A stretch of 32,566 nucleotides of DNA from NCBI GenBank assembly GCA_904393115.1, contig CAJFMX010000026.1, forward strand, positions 1 through 32,566, written 5' to 3'. Both the position numbers and the translations under genes were made by a program. The DNA is from an uncultured Clostridia bacterium (GTDB lineage: Bacteria; Bacillota; Clostridia; Christensenellales; UBA1750). Position 1 is the stretch's first letter. Every line of letters begins with the position of its first letter. Below, one piece after another: positions 1 through 6,859 of this stretch. The notes beneath the pieces were generated by a model. It was given only the letters and a program-made list of their open reading frames with translations, ran no database searches and was not told where the DNA came from.

Positions 1-52
1 ATACAGCTGCTATTTCGATATTTTTCCTTTTTTCGGTCTTGCTTGCACGCAA

Positions 53-89
53 AAAACCTGCTCTGGCTTAATTGCCACAGCAGGTTTTT
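53..89. terminator. Hairpin terminator (bidirectional type)
   Basis: The arms AAAACCTGCT and AGCAGGTTTT enclose a TGGC/GCCA inner stem with one C-C mismatch and a TTAATT loop. The hairpin is followed by T5 on plus and preceded by A6, so it can stop transcription from either side. The gene it serves lies outside the window to the left, or it shields the glycine-rich gene from read-through. Confidence 0.7.
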
Positions 90-101
90 CGACAAGCTGA
101 A

Positions 102-129
102 AAAAGGACCGCAAAGCGGTCCTTTTTTT
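102..129. terminator. Second tandem hairpin terminator
   Basis: A perfect stem, AAAAGGACCGC / GCGGTCCTTTT with loop AAA, is followed by a run of seven T on plus. It lies 13 bp after the previous terminator, so transcription entering from the left is blocked twice. The A-rich left side would also make it work on minus. Confidence 0.8.
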
Positions 130-210
130 GCGTTCGGGCGGGCGCAAGGCTCCCGCGCGGCGCGCGCGCCGCGCCCGGATAGAATGAAGGCCGGAAAAGG
201 GGGGACGCGG

Positions 211-894
211 ATGGAGGCATTTCTCATGGGCGGCGCGCAAGGCGGCGGAATCGACGCTTCGGCTGCGCCCGCGGCGACCTACAGCGGCAAGTGGTCGGGC
301 TGGCACGTGGAGGACTACGACGGCGCGGCCTACTGGGAGGCGGTGTTCTACACCTCCGGCACGCTGACGGTGACCGGGACGATCCAGGCCGACGCCTGGG
401 GCATCGGCGGCGGGGGCGGCTGCAACATGGCGCAGGGCGGGGGCAGCGGCTACACGAACATGGCCCTGGGCCTGTCGCTGAGCGGCGCGATCGCCGTGAC
501 CATCGGCGAGGGCGGCGCGCACCGCGCCGCGGGCGGCAGCACGAGCCTGGGGTCGCTCTTGACCTGCGCGGGCGGCGGCGGATCGCCCAACTTCTCCAAC
601 GGCGGCTCCGGCGGCTCCTCGGGCGGTGCGAACGGCGGGAGCAACGGCGCGGCCGGCTCCGCCGGAACGGGGGACGGCCAGCCGATCTGCCGGTTCCGCG
701 CGGACTGCAAGGCGGGCGACGCGGGCGACGGCGGCACGGCCAAGCCCAGCGGCGGCGCGGGCGGGGGCGGCTGGCTCCACTGGCGGGCGAACGAGGGGCA
801 GAACGGCTGCGGCTACGGGGGCGGCGGCTCCTTCCACCAGTCGGGCGTCGGGCCGGGCAACCAGGGCGCGCTGGTCCTGCGCGTCGCGATTTAG
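211..894 (+). CDS. Glycine-rich tail-fibre-like domain protein
   Basis: This is a 227-residue protein. The ATG at 211 was chosen because AAGGGGGG (197-204) sits 6 bp upstream; longer in-frame starts lack such a site. After about 55 residues the protein becomes strongly glycine-rich, with the pattern known from phage tail-fibre glycine-rich domains: a beta-strand entry (TLTVTGTIQADAWGIGGGGG), an AVTIGEGG segment, a GGSTSLGSLLTCAGGGG segment, GGxGG loops, and a final YGGGGSF ... GALVLRVAI strand. No signal peptide or membrane segment is evident. It stands alone between terminators with no other phage genes, so it may be a domesticated or leftover tail or adhesin domain. The function is not known; the family assignment is by composition and order of motifs only. 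Confidence 0.6.
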   Translation: MEAFLMGGAQGGGIDASAAPAATYSGKWSGWHVEDYDGAAYWEAVFYTSGTLTVTGTIQADAWGIGGGGGCNMAQGGGSGYTNMALGLSLSGAIAVTIGEGGAHRAAGGSTSLGSLLTCAGGGGSPNFSNGGSGGSSGGANGGSNGAAGSAGTGDGQPICRFRADCKAGDAGDGGTAKPSGGAGGGGWLHWRANEGQNGCGYGGGGSFHQSGVGPGNQGALVLRVAI

Positions 895-897
895 GCG

Positions 898-948
898 CGC
901 AAGCGGTGCGCAGGAGAAGGCTCTCTTGCGCACCGCTCGCGTTTTTTT
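898..948 (+). terminator. Rho-independent terminator of the glycine-rich gene
   Basis: The stem GCGGTGCGCA / TGCGCACCGC has a 14-nt loop and is followed, after CGCG, by seven T. It begins three bases after the stop codon of the glycine-rich gene. Confidence 0.8.
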
Positions 949-964
949 GGATTCGCCGCGGCGC

Positions 965-1417
965 TTACAGCCGCTTGGAGAAGGCGACGTTGTGCTCGCT
1001 TTCGGTAAAGCCCAGCTTCTTGTAGAACGCATAGGCCGGGACGTCGTCCTCGGTCAGAAGGAAGAGGTATTTGAGGCCCGTGCCGCGGCAGGCCGCCTCG
1101 ATCTCGCGCACAAAGCGTGCGCCGAGGCCCTGTCCCTGGCACTCCGTGCGGATGCACAGCTCGTCGATGCAATACTCCGTGCCGGAATACCAATGGCGCA
1201 CGTGCCCCATGGAGAGGCCGACGAGCGCCCCGCCCGCAAAGAGGCCGAAGGTCAGGGAGTTGCTCTGGCCGGTCAGGTCGTGCAGGTACAGGCGCAGCTG
1301 GTCCGCGTCCGACCAATCGTCCAGCCAGGGCTCCTGGGTGAAGACGTGGCAGAAGAGCTCCGCGGCCGCGGGAAGGTCGCGCTCGTCCAGCCGGCGGAAG
1401 GTGAGGGAATCCTCCAT
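965..1417 (-). CDS. GNAT family N-acetyltransferase
   Basis: This is a 150-residue single-domain GNAT protein, the usual family length. It should transfer an acetyl group from acetyl-CoA to an amine on an unknown substrate. The acetyl-CoA pyrophosphate loop is visible as CQGQGLGARF (about residues 113-122), preceded by the beta-4 strand CIDELCI. The C-terminal AYAFYKKLGFTES is the typical beta-5/alpha-4 end of the fold. The start has AAGGAG 9 bp upstream. The gene is monocistronic, facing the terminator at 898-948 and lying behind tRNA-Ile. The overall pattern recalls aminoglycoside or small-molecule acetyltransferases, but the substrate cannot be told from sequence. Confidence 0.85.
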   Translation of the reverse strand: MEDSLTFRRLDERDLPAAAELFCHVFTQEPWLDDWSDADQLRLYLHDLTGQSNSLTFGLFAGGALVGLSMGHVRHWYSGTEYCIDELCIRTECQGQGLGARFVREIEAACRGTGLKYLFLLTEDDVPAYAFYKKLGFTESEHNVAFSKRL

Positions 1418-1467
1418 CGCGTGGTTCTCCTTGGTCTGTGGATTTGCGGCCGAAGCGCCAAATGCAG

Positions 1468-1511
1468 AAAACCTGCAGTTCCATGCGCGTACAGGAAACT
1501 GCAGGTTTTTT
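1468..1511. terminator. Hairpin terminator between tRNA-Ile and GNAT gene
   Basis: The arms AAAACCTGCAGTT and AACTGCAGGTTTT flank a 16-nt loop, with T6 on plus and T4 on minus. On minus it directly follows the tRNA CCA end, so it most likely ends the tRNA-Ile transcript. Confidence 0.7.
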
Positions 1512-1512
1512 C

Positions 1513-1589
1513 TGGTGGGTCGCAGTAGACTCGAACTACCGACCTCACGCTTATCAGGCGTGTGCTCTAACCAACTGAGCTAGCGACCC
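1513..1589 (-). tRNA. tRNA-Ile (anticodon GAT)
   Basis: The 77-nt gene includes an encoded CCA. The acceptor stem is GGGTCGC/GCGACCC with discriminator A. The D-arm GCTCAGTTGGTTAGAGC, the anticodon loop CTGATAA (GAT) and the T-loop GTTCGAGTC are all intact. No rRNA lies beside it, so it is a free-standing tRNA. Confidence 0.97.
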
Positions 1590-1613
1590 ATTCCGGCGCT
1601 CAACGCGGTATTT

Positions 1614-1642
1614 ACTATAGCACCATCGTGGGTCGTTGTCAA
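1614..1642 (-). promoter_or_regulatory. Sigma-A promoter of tRNA-Ile
   Basis: On minus the sequence reads TTGACA, 17 bp, TATAGT, ending 24 bp before the tRNA 5' end. It is a near-consensus strong promoter, as expected for a stable RNA gene. Confidence 0.85.
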
Positions 1643-1667
1643 GAAAAACCGTCGAAAAATTGCGGTT

Positions 1668-2645
1668 TTACTGTGCGTCCGCGGGGAAGACGATGCCCAT
1701 CTGGCGGCGCGCCTCGTCCATGACCATGGCGGTCTCCAGCGTCGCGCGGCTGTAGCTCTCGGCGGAAGCGGGGTCGAGCGCCATGCGCTGGAAGGCCTCG
1801 ATCTCGTAGCGCATGGGCGCGGACTCCGGCTGGTCGAACAGCGTCCGCTCCTGCTCGCCGCGCGGGCGCAGGGAGAGGAACTGCGGCTCGCTGATGCGGT
1901 CCACCAGCAGGCTGCCGCCCTCGCCCTGGATCTCGCTGGGCAGCGCGCCGTCCGCGATCTTGGAGTAGAGCAGGTCCGCCTGGAACTCGCCGTAGCCGAG
2001 CAGGATGCTGCCCGCGCCGTCCACGCCGCCGGCGAGCTTGACCGCCGTGCCCTGGATGGTCCGCGGCAGGCCGAAGAGCTTGACCACCGGGTAAACGCAG
2101 TACACGCCGATGTCCATCAGCGCGCCGTTGGAGAGCTTGGGGTCGAATGCGTTGAGCACGATGCCCTGCTTGAACTTGTCGTAGCGGGAGGAATACTGGC
2201 AGTAGGAGGCCGTGATCCGGCGCAGGCGGCCGATCAGCGGCAGGCTGCGCGAAAGCGCCGCGAACCCCGGCAGGAAGGCGGACTTCATCGCCTCCAGCAG
2301 CAGGACGTTGTGCGCCCGGGCGCAGGCCTGCATCCTGCGCACCTCGGCGGCGTTGCTGGCCATGGGCTTTTCGCACAGGACGTGCTTGCCCGCCGAGAGC
2401 ATGGCCAGCGCCTGGGCGCAGTGCGCGTAGTTGGGGCTGGCGATGTAGACGGCCTCGACCTTGCGGCAGGCGGCCAGGTCCGCCAGGTTGTCAAAGCTCC
2501 GCTGCGCGCCGTGCTCGGCGGCAAAGGCCTGGCCCCGCTCCTTGCTGCGGCTGTAGACCGCGTACAGCGAGAAGCCCGGCACCTGGCTGCCGGCGGAGAT
2601 GAACTTTTCGACGATGGCGCCTGTGCCGATGACGGCAAAACGCAT
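1668..2645 (-). CDS. Gfo/Idh/MocA family NAD(P)-dependent oxidoreductase
   Basis: This is a 325-residue protein, normal length for the family. The N-terminal Rossmann fold begins FAVIGTGAIVEKF (residues 3-15). The signature CEKPMASN (91-98) carries the family's EKP lysine-proline. The second domain has the usual substrate-side segment GALMDIGVYCVYPV with a conserved aspartate. Members oxidise or reduce sugars, inositols or related polyols with NAD(P). The start at 2645 follows GAGGAGG; a longer open frame upstream has no family similarity and overlaps the neighbour. It lies 41 bp downstream of the amidohydrolase-like gene and is probably cotranscribed with it. The substrate cannot be assigned. 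Confidence 0.9.
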   Translation of the reverse strand: MRFAVIGTGAIVEKFISAGSQVPGFSLYAVYSRSKERGQAFAAEHGAQRSFDNLADLAACRKVEAVYIASPNYAHCAQALAMLSAGKHVLCEKPMASNAAEVRRMQACARAHNVLLLEAMKSAFLPGFAALSRSLPLIGRLRRITASYCQYSSRYDKFKQGIVLNAFDPKLSNGALMDIGVYCVYPVVKLFGLPRTIQGTAVKLAGGVDGAGSILLGYGEFQADLLYSKIADGALPSEIQGEGGSLLVDRISEPQFLSLRPRGEQERTLFDQPESAPMRYEIEAFQRMALDPASAESYSRATLETAMVMDEARRQMGIVFPADAQ

Positions 2646-2686
2646 GGACAATCCCTCCTCGTTGCAAATGGATCCCGCGCGGCATC

Positions 2687-3367
2687 TCAGCCCCGGCAGG
2701 CCCCGATGAACCAGTCCCAGATGGGCATCATGCCCTCGTCGAGCAGGCGCTCGGGGTGCCACTGCGTGGCCAGGACCGTTTCGCCGGCCGAATAGGCCTC
2801 GATCACGCCGTCCGGGCTCGTGGCCGCCAGCGCAAAGCACGGCGCGAGCGATTCGACGGCCTGGTGGTGGGTCGAATTGACGCGCAGCGTGTCCGCCCCG
2901 CCGAAGATGCGGTGCAGCAGCGTGCCGGGAACGACGCGCACCTCGTGCCGCGTCTCCTTGTTCTGGTGGGCGATGGTGACCTCGGGCCGGTCGAAGATGT
3001 GCTGGCAGTGCGTGCCGCCCAGGGCGACGTTGAGCACCTGCTCCCCGCGGCAGACGGCCAGGATCGGCTTGCCCGCCGCGAAAAAGGCGCGCGCCAGGGC
3101 GATCTCCGTGCGGTCGCGGTCCAGGGGCACGGGCTCGGCCTTCTCGTGCGCGGGGCAGCCCAGCGTCTCGGGGCAAAGGTCCCCGCCGCCGGTGAGCAGC
3201 AGGCCGTCGAACCGCTGCAGGACGAAGTCCACGTCCTCCTTGTCCAGGGTGCGGCAGACGTACAGCGGCCGGCCGCCCGCGCGCTCCACCGCGTTGCAGT
3301 AGTTGACGCCCGGCGGGAACTCGTCGCCATAGATCAGGGAGGCAATGGCAATCAGGGGCTTATTCAT
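2687..3367 (-). CDS. Class-I glutamine amidotransferase-like / gamma-glutamyl-GABA hydrolase family (peptidase C26)
   Basis: This is a 226-residue protein, slightly shorter than E. coli PuuD. The C26 catalytic set is visible: oxyanion segment LLLTGGGD (57-63), nucleophile Cys106 in ILAVCRGEQ, and His204/Glu206 in TQWHPE. Family members hydrolyse gamma-glutamyl bonds, for example gamma-glutamyl-GABA in putrescine breakdown. No other putrescine genes are nearby, so the physiological substrate is open. It is the first gene of a two-gene minus-strand operon with the Gfo/Idh/MocA dehydrogenase and has its own promoter at 3403-3431. Confidence 0.88.
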   Translation of the reverse strand: MNKPLIAIASLIYGDEFPPGVNYCNAVERAGGRPLYVCRTLDKEDVDFVLQRFDGLLLTGGGDLCPETLGCPAHEKAEPVPLDRDRTEIALARAFFAAGKPILAVCRGEQVLNVALGGTHCQHIFDRPEVTIAHQNKETRHEVRVVPGTLLHRIFGGADTLRVNSTHHQAVESLAPCFALAATSPDGVIEAYSAGETVLATQWHPERLLDEGMMPIWDWFIGACRG

Positions 3368-3402
3368 GGCAGAAGACCTCTTTCCTGTGTCTCATCCGCC
3401 CT

Positions 3403-3431
3403 ATTGTACAGGAAGTCGGGCGGCGTTGCAA
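3403..3431 (-). promoter_or_regulatory. Sigma-A promoter of the C26/Gfo-Idh operon
   Basis: On minus the sequence reads TTGCAA, 17 bp, TACAAT, about 36 bp upstream of the start at 3367. Confidence 0.7.
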
Positions 3432-3508
3432 GCGCAGGTTTTTTGTGAGAAAACTGTTTCAAATTTGCAAGAGATCCCAAAAAGGAAGCAAATTGGAAAC
3501 AACAACCA

Positions 3509-3537
3509 TTGCTTTTGTGTGGATTCGGTGATAGCAT
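3509..3537 (+). promoter_or_regulatory. Possible promoter of the CAP-domain gene
   Basis: TTGCTT, 17 bp, TAGCAT, 31 bp upstream of the chosen ATG. The match is moderate. Confidence 0.45.
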
Positions 3538-3567
3538 GGAGAAAAATTGAAAGGGAGGTTGAACCAA

Positions 3568-4215
3568 ATGTTCAAAATTGCAGCAATCCTGACATCCGCA
3601 GCCATGCTGTGCACCGGCACGCTTTTGGCCGCGGCGCCGGAGGCGAGCGCCGCCTGCATGGAACCGGCGCAGGCTGTACAGCGGTGCACGGTGCAGCGGC
3701 ACGCATATATCCGCATTTGCGGCGATTGGTGGGAGATCCCCCTGCAGCCCGGGGAGGAGCTGCCCGCGCAGCCGCCGGAGGAGGAGACGCCGCCCGCGGA
3801 AGAGGCCCCGCCGCAGGAGGAACCGGACGCGCCCGAGGAGAGCGGCGGCGTGCAGGAAGCGGCTGAGGCGGTCGCCTCCCTCCTCAATGCGGCGCGGCGG
3901 GACGCGGGCCTTTCCGAGCTGGAGCTGGACGCGGACCTGTGCGCGGCGGCCCAGGAGATCGCCCAGAGCTTCTCGCACACGCGGCCGGACGGGTCGAGCT
4001 GCTTTACGATCCTGGAGGAGTTCGGCATCTCCTACCGCGCGGCGGGGGAGAACATCGCCATGGGCCAGCGCACGCCGGAGGAGGTCATGGACGGCTGGAT
4101 GAACTCCAGCGGCCACCGGGCGAACATCCTGAACGGGACGTTCACCTCGATCGGCGTGGGGTACTACGTGGACGGGGCCGGCGCGGCCCACTGGGTACAG
4201 ATCTTCCAGGCCTGA
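3568..4215 (+). CDS. Secreted CAP/SCP-domain protein (YkwD-like)
   Basis: This is a 215-residue protein. The ATG at 3568 follows AAGGGAGG (3551-3558); a TTG 21 bp earlier is in frame but has no site. Residues 1-29 form a Sec signal peptide with a likely ASA-A cleavage. Residues 62-92 are a proline/glutamate-rich linker that probably spans the cell wall. The CAP domain occupies about 98-213, with SHTRPDGSSCF (136-146), GENIAMG (160-166), the long helix motif VMDGWMNSSGHRANILN (173-189) and IGVGYYVDG. The CAP cavity histidines (His137 and His183) and glutamate (Glu161) are present. CAP proteins act outside the cell; their bacterial functions are poorly defined. It is monocistronic. Confidence 0.9.
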   Translation: MFKIAAILTSAAMLCTGTLLAAAPEASAACMEPAQAVQRCTVQRHAYIRICGDWWEIPLQPGEELPAQPPEEETPPAEEAPPQEEPDAPEESGGVQEAAEAVASLLNAARRDAGLSELELDADLCAAAQEIAQSFSHTRPDGSSCFTILEEFGISYRAAGENIAMGQRTPEEVMDGWMNSSGHRANILNGTFTSIGVGYYVDGAGAAHWVQIFQA

Positions 4216-4268
4216 CCCCGATCCGGCCGGGCTTCACAGAAACCTAACACACAGCCGCGGCGGAATCT

Positions 4269-4276
4269 GGTATACT
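4269..4276 (+). promoter_or_regulatory. Extended -10 promoter of the queT leader
   Basis: TGGTATACT forms an extended -10 element about 20 bp before the preQ1 aptamer. No good -35 hexamer is seen at 16-18 bp. Confidence 0.55.
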
Positions 4277-4292
4277 CGGTTTCGACAACGCA

Positions 4293-4336
4293 ATAGACGG
4301 TTCGTGACCATCCCGTCGTGAAAAAAAACTACGGAC
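4293..4336 (+). promoter_or_regulatory. preQ1-I riboswitch aptamer
   Basis: P1 is GACGG (4296-4300) pairing with CCGTC (4313-4317). Its loop starts TTCGTGACC, giving the conserved GGTTC...ACC pattern. The 3' tail is A-rich and ends AAACTACGG, which can form the H-type pseudoknot with the loop, as in preQ1-I aptamers. It sits about 150 nt upstream of queT, the classic target. Binding of the queuosine precursor preQ1 should switch off the transporter gene. Confidence 0.85.
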
Positions 4337-4341
4337 TGCAC

Positions 4342-4382
4342 CGCCATGCGCGCTCTGCTCCTGCAGGGTGCGCAGGCGTTTT
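4342..4382 (+). terminator. Riboswitch-linked terminator-like hairpin
   Basis: Arms CGCC-A-TGCGC and GCGCA-GGCG are followed by TTTT. It starts 6 bases after the aptamer and is the best candidate expression platform. Confidence 0.5.
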
Positions 4383-4397
4383 GTCGTGCGCGCGGTG

Positions 4398-4434
4398 AAA
4401 AGAGAGGGGAGCGGTTCATGCTCCCCTCTCTTTT
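4398..4434 (+). terminator. Second leader hairpin (15-bp perfect stem)
   Basis: The stem AAAAGAGAGGGGAGC pairs perfectly with its 3' arm around loop GGTTCAT; the T4 is part of the stem. It lies between the first hairpin and queT. It may be a second terminator or a leader-stabilising structure. Confidence 0.5.
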
Positions 4435-4482
4435 GCGCTGGAAAAAAGAACGGCAGACCGCCGAAGGAAAAGGAGTTTTTTT

Positions 4483-4968
4483 ATGACGCAAGAGAGAAAG
4501 GCGCTGCGCCGGCTGGTGCGCGGCGCGCTGATCGCCGCCATCTACGCCGTGCTGTGCGCGGCGCTGGCGCCCATTTCCTATGGAGAGGTGCAGTTCCGCA
4601 TCAGCGAGGCGCTGACGATTCTGCCCCTGCTCATGCCGGAGGCCGTCCCGGGGCTGTTCGTCGGGTGCCTGATCGCCAACCTGATCGGCGGGGCGGGCAT
4701 TTTGGACATCGTCTTCGGGTCGCTGGCGACGCTGATCGCGGGGCTTTTGACGTATGCGATGCGCAGGCTGCCGGCCTGGGTGGCGCTGCTGCCGGTGGTG
4801 GTGGTCAACGGCCTTGTCGTGGGCTGGGTGCTGAACGCGGCCTACGGAACGCCGCTGCTGCTGGGGATGGGGTCGGTTGCGCTGGGCCAGGCGGTGGTCT
4901 GCTACGTGCTGGGGCTGCCGCTGCTGGCGCTGCTGCGCCGCCGCCTGCCGGAGAAGCTGCTGCACTAA
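4483..4968 (+). CDS. queT: QueT family queuosine-precursor (preQ1) ECF transporter S component
   Basis: This is a 161-residue membrane protein with about five to six hydrophobic segments. The family's signature ISYGEVQFRISEALTILP lies near residues 31-48, followed by GLFVGCLIANLIGG. QueT proteins are substrate-capturing S components that work with a shared ECF energising module encoded elsewhere. They import preQ1 or a related queuosine precursor for tRNA modification. The start follows AAGGAG 8 bp upstream. A preQ1-I aptamer upstream independently supports the assignment. No queuosine biosynthesis genes are nearby, so the cell may rely on salvage. Confidence 0.93.
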   Translation: MTQERKALRRLVRGALIAAIYAVLCAALAPISYGEVQFRISEALTILPLLMPEAVPGLFVGCLIANLIGGAGILDIVFGSLATLIAGLLTYAMRRLPAWVALLPVVVVNGLVVGWVLNAAYGTPLLLGMGSVALGQAVVCYVLGLPLLALLRRRLPEKLLH

Positions 4969-5099
4969 GCCGCGCCCCCTTTTTGGGGAGGAGGGGCCAA
5001 AGCGCCCCGTTTTCGGTGCGGCGCGGCCCCGACTGCCCTCCATTTTTCCCTAAATTCAAGGAAAAAACGCACAGCAGCCCTTCCTTTTTGCGCGAAGAT

Positions 5100-5126
5100 G
5101 TTCTATACTGAAAGAGAGTGTAGAAC
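5100..5126 (+). promoter_or_regulatory. Operator-like palindrome over the WYL gene -10 region
   Basis: GTTCTATAC (5100-5108) and GTGTAGAAC (5118-5126) form a 9-bp inverted repeat with one mismatch and a 9-bp spacer. The left arm contains the probable -10 box TATACT (5104-5109). Placement over the promoter of a regulator gene suggests autoregulation. Confidence 0.5.
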
Positions 5127-5156
5127 CGTGCAAATGGGACGAGGAGGTGTGCGCAC

Positions 5157-6158
5157 ATGACGACACTGAGCGGAAAGAAAGGTCTGGCGCTGTGCATCCT
5201 CAAGGTGCTCCGGGCGCATTCGTCCAGTGAGCGCCCCCTGACGATCGCGCAGCTGGAGGAGTACATCGAGAGGGACTTTGGCATGGAGGTGGGGCGCAAC
5301 GCCATCTCACGCAACCTCTCCCTCCTGCGGGAGATGCACTACCCCATCCGGACGGGCCCCGGCGGCAAGGGCGCGTATCTCGAGCCGCTCTTTAACGATA
5401 TGGAGCTGCGCGTGCTCATCGACAGCGTGCTGCTGAGCCGCTACATTCCCCCGCAGGAGGCGCGCGAGCTCATCGGCAAGCTCACGAGCCTGGGGCGCGC
5501 GGGCTTTTCCAGCGGCGTGCAGGACGTGCACGCCGTGGACAAGTGGCACCGGATGCACCACCGCGACTTCTTTGACTGCATGGACGGGCTCAGCCGCGCG
5601 GTGCACGAGCACCTGCAGGTGCGCTTTGTCTACTGCCGCATCGGGCTGGAGGGCGAGCTCGTGCCGGACGGCCGCGTCCGCCAGGCGCACCCGCTGGCGC
5701 TGCTGTGCGCGCAGGGGCAGTATTACCTGCTGGCCTGCTACGACGGATCGCGCGAGGTGCGGCACTTCCGCGTGGACCACATGCGCGACCTCGTGGTCAC
5801 AGGGCTTGCGGCCATGACGCCCTATGACCTGCCGGAGTTCCGCGGGGGCGTGGACATGGCGCGCTATGCGGCCGAACACCGCTACATGTACAGCGGCGAG
5901 CCCGTGCGCGTGACGCTGCGCATGCCCATCAGCGCCGCGGGCCAGGTCTACGACGCGTTCGGCCACTACGCGCAGATGATCCCCAACGAGGACGGAAAGA
6001 CGATGGAGGTGCGCCTGCGCTCGAGCCTGGAGAACATGCGCTTTTTCGCCCTGCAGTACGCGAGCGTCTGCGAGGTGCTCTCGCCCGCGGAGCTGCGCGA
6101 GCAGGTCCGCCAGGACGTGCTGCGCATCGCGCAGCGCTATGCCGACGCCGCAACTTGA
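5157..6158 (+). CDS. WYL-domain transcriptional regulator (HTH-WYL)
   Basis: This is a 333-residue protein. The start has GAGGAGGTG 8 bp upstream. Residues 1-65 form an N-terminal helix-turn-helix (TIAQLEEYIERDFGMEVGRN, then AISRNLSLLREM). Residues about 150-225 carry the WYL domain, with its core HPLALLCAQGQYYLLACYD and the RHFRVDHM segment that contributes ligand-binding arginines. The C-terminal part (about 240-330) matches the WCX extension. WYL regulators sense nucleic-acid or nucleotide ligands in several systems, including phage defence and DNA damage. No defence genes are adjacent, so its regulon is unknown. A palindrome over its own promoter suggests autoregulation. Confidence 0.9.
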   Translation: MTTLSGKKGLALCILKVLRAHSSSERPLTIAQLEEYIERDFGMEVGRNAISRNLSLLREMHYPIRTGPGGKGAYLEPLFNDMELRVLIDSVLLSRYIPPQEARELIGKLTSLGRAGFSSGVQDVHAVDKWHRMHHRDFFDCMDGLSRAVHEHLQVRFVYCRIGLEGELVPDGRVRQAHPLALLCAQGQYYLLACYDGSREVRHFRVDHMRDLVVTGLAAMTPYDLPEFRGGVDMARYAAEHRYMYSGEPVRVTLRMPISAAGQVYDAFGHYAQMIPNEDGKTMEVRLRSSLENMRFFALQYASVCEVLSPAELREQVRQDVLRIAQRYADAAT

Positions 6159-6160
6159 AT

Positions 6161-6199
6161 GGAAAACGGGTCCCCGAGCGCTTCGGGGACCCGTTTTCC
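6161..6199. terminator. Bidirectional terminator
   Basis: A near-perfect 17-bp stem (GGAAAACGGGTCCCCGA and its complement, loop GCGC or similar) separates two convergent units, the WYL gene and the TetR remnant. A/T tails on both sides suit termination in both directions. Confidence 0.85.
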
Positions 6200-6210
6200 T
6201 GTGTGGGAAA

Positions 6211-6684
6211 TCAGGCGAGGGAGACGTGAAAGTTGTCGTCCACGCGCAGGCGGACGCCGCGCGCGGCCTCGCGGGCGCGCGCGATGGCGCACTCCAGGTG
6301 CTCTTCGTCCGGGATGTGCAGGTAGTAGTCGCGGAAGAAGTTGTCGAGATAGTCCTCCAGGTCGCCCTCGATGGTCTGCATGGGGATGGAGCGGCACATT
6401 TCGACGAGCATGCCGGCCATGAGCGTGGCGCGCAGCTGCATGCGGTCCGCCTCCTGCGGGGTCTCCGGCTGGCCGTAGAGCGCGCAGCAGAAGTCATAGC
6501 GCTTCTCCCGCTGGCGGGCGAAGTTGGACTTCGTCGCGCAGACCTCCGAAACAAAGCGCGCCACCGTCGGCTCCTGCAGCAGCAGGCGCAGCCAGATGCG
6601 CATGTTGGCGGTCTCCAGCGCGAGCGCGTCGTCGTGCAGGGCCAGCAGCTGGGGCAGCGGGCTGATGGCGGCGCAATAGAATAC
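6211..6684 (-). pseudogene. Truncated TetR-type regulator (C-terminal ligand domain only)
   Basis: The frame reads VFYCAAISPLPQLLALHDD, then MRIWLRLLLQEPTVARFV, and runs to the stop near 6211. It is an all-helical segment like the effector-binding half of TetR regulators. The DNA-binding N-terminal third is absent. Upstream of about 6684 the frame runs into unrelated sequence that belongs to the opposite-strand fragment. No start codon with a ribosome binding site exists; the first ATG (6603) has none. I infer a gene that lost its 5' part at a deletion or rearrangement junction. The TetR call is by helical pattern and is not certain. Confidence 0.55.
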
Positions 6685-6858
6685 ATCTGCCGCAAGAACG
6701 CCACCTGCATGGTCTACGCCTACGGCAGCAAGAATCGCCAGGATCCCGACCGCCTGGCCGCGGCGCAGCTCTTTGCCGGACTAAAACTCCCCTTCCAGCC
6801 CGGCGGCAAGGCCCCTGCGGTTCGCGACATCATCATCAAACTGAGAGGAGCGCATTAG
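6679..6858 (+). pseudogene. C-terminal fragment of an unknown protein
   Basis: About 59 codons read EYICRKNATCMVYAYGSKNR and continue to IIIKLRGAH, ending one base before the start of the next gene. The codon use and tight spacing look like the true end of an operon gene. To the left the frame enters the antisense of the TetR-like remnant, so the N-terminal part is missing. An internal ATG at 6710 could give 49 residues but has no ribosome binding site. I do not recognise the family. Confidence 0.45.
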
Positions 6859-6859
6859 A

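Noticed and set aside
1500..1700. Possible phage attachment site at tRNA-Ile
   Set aside because: No duplicate of the tRNA 3' end and no integrase were seen in the window.
2687..3367. Putrescine (Puu) pathway gene
   Set aside because: The catalytic residues fit the family, but no other Puu genes are present, so the pathway cannot be assigned.
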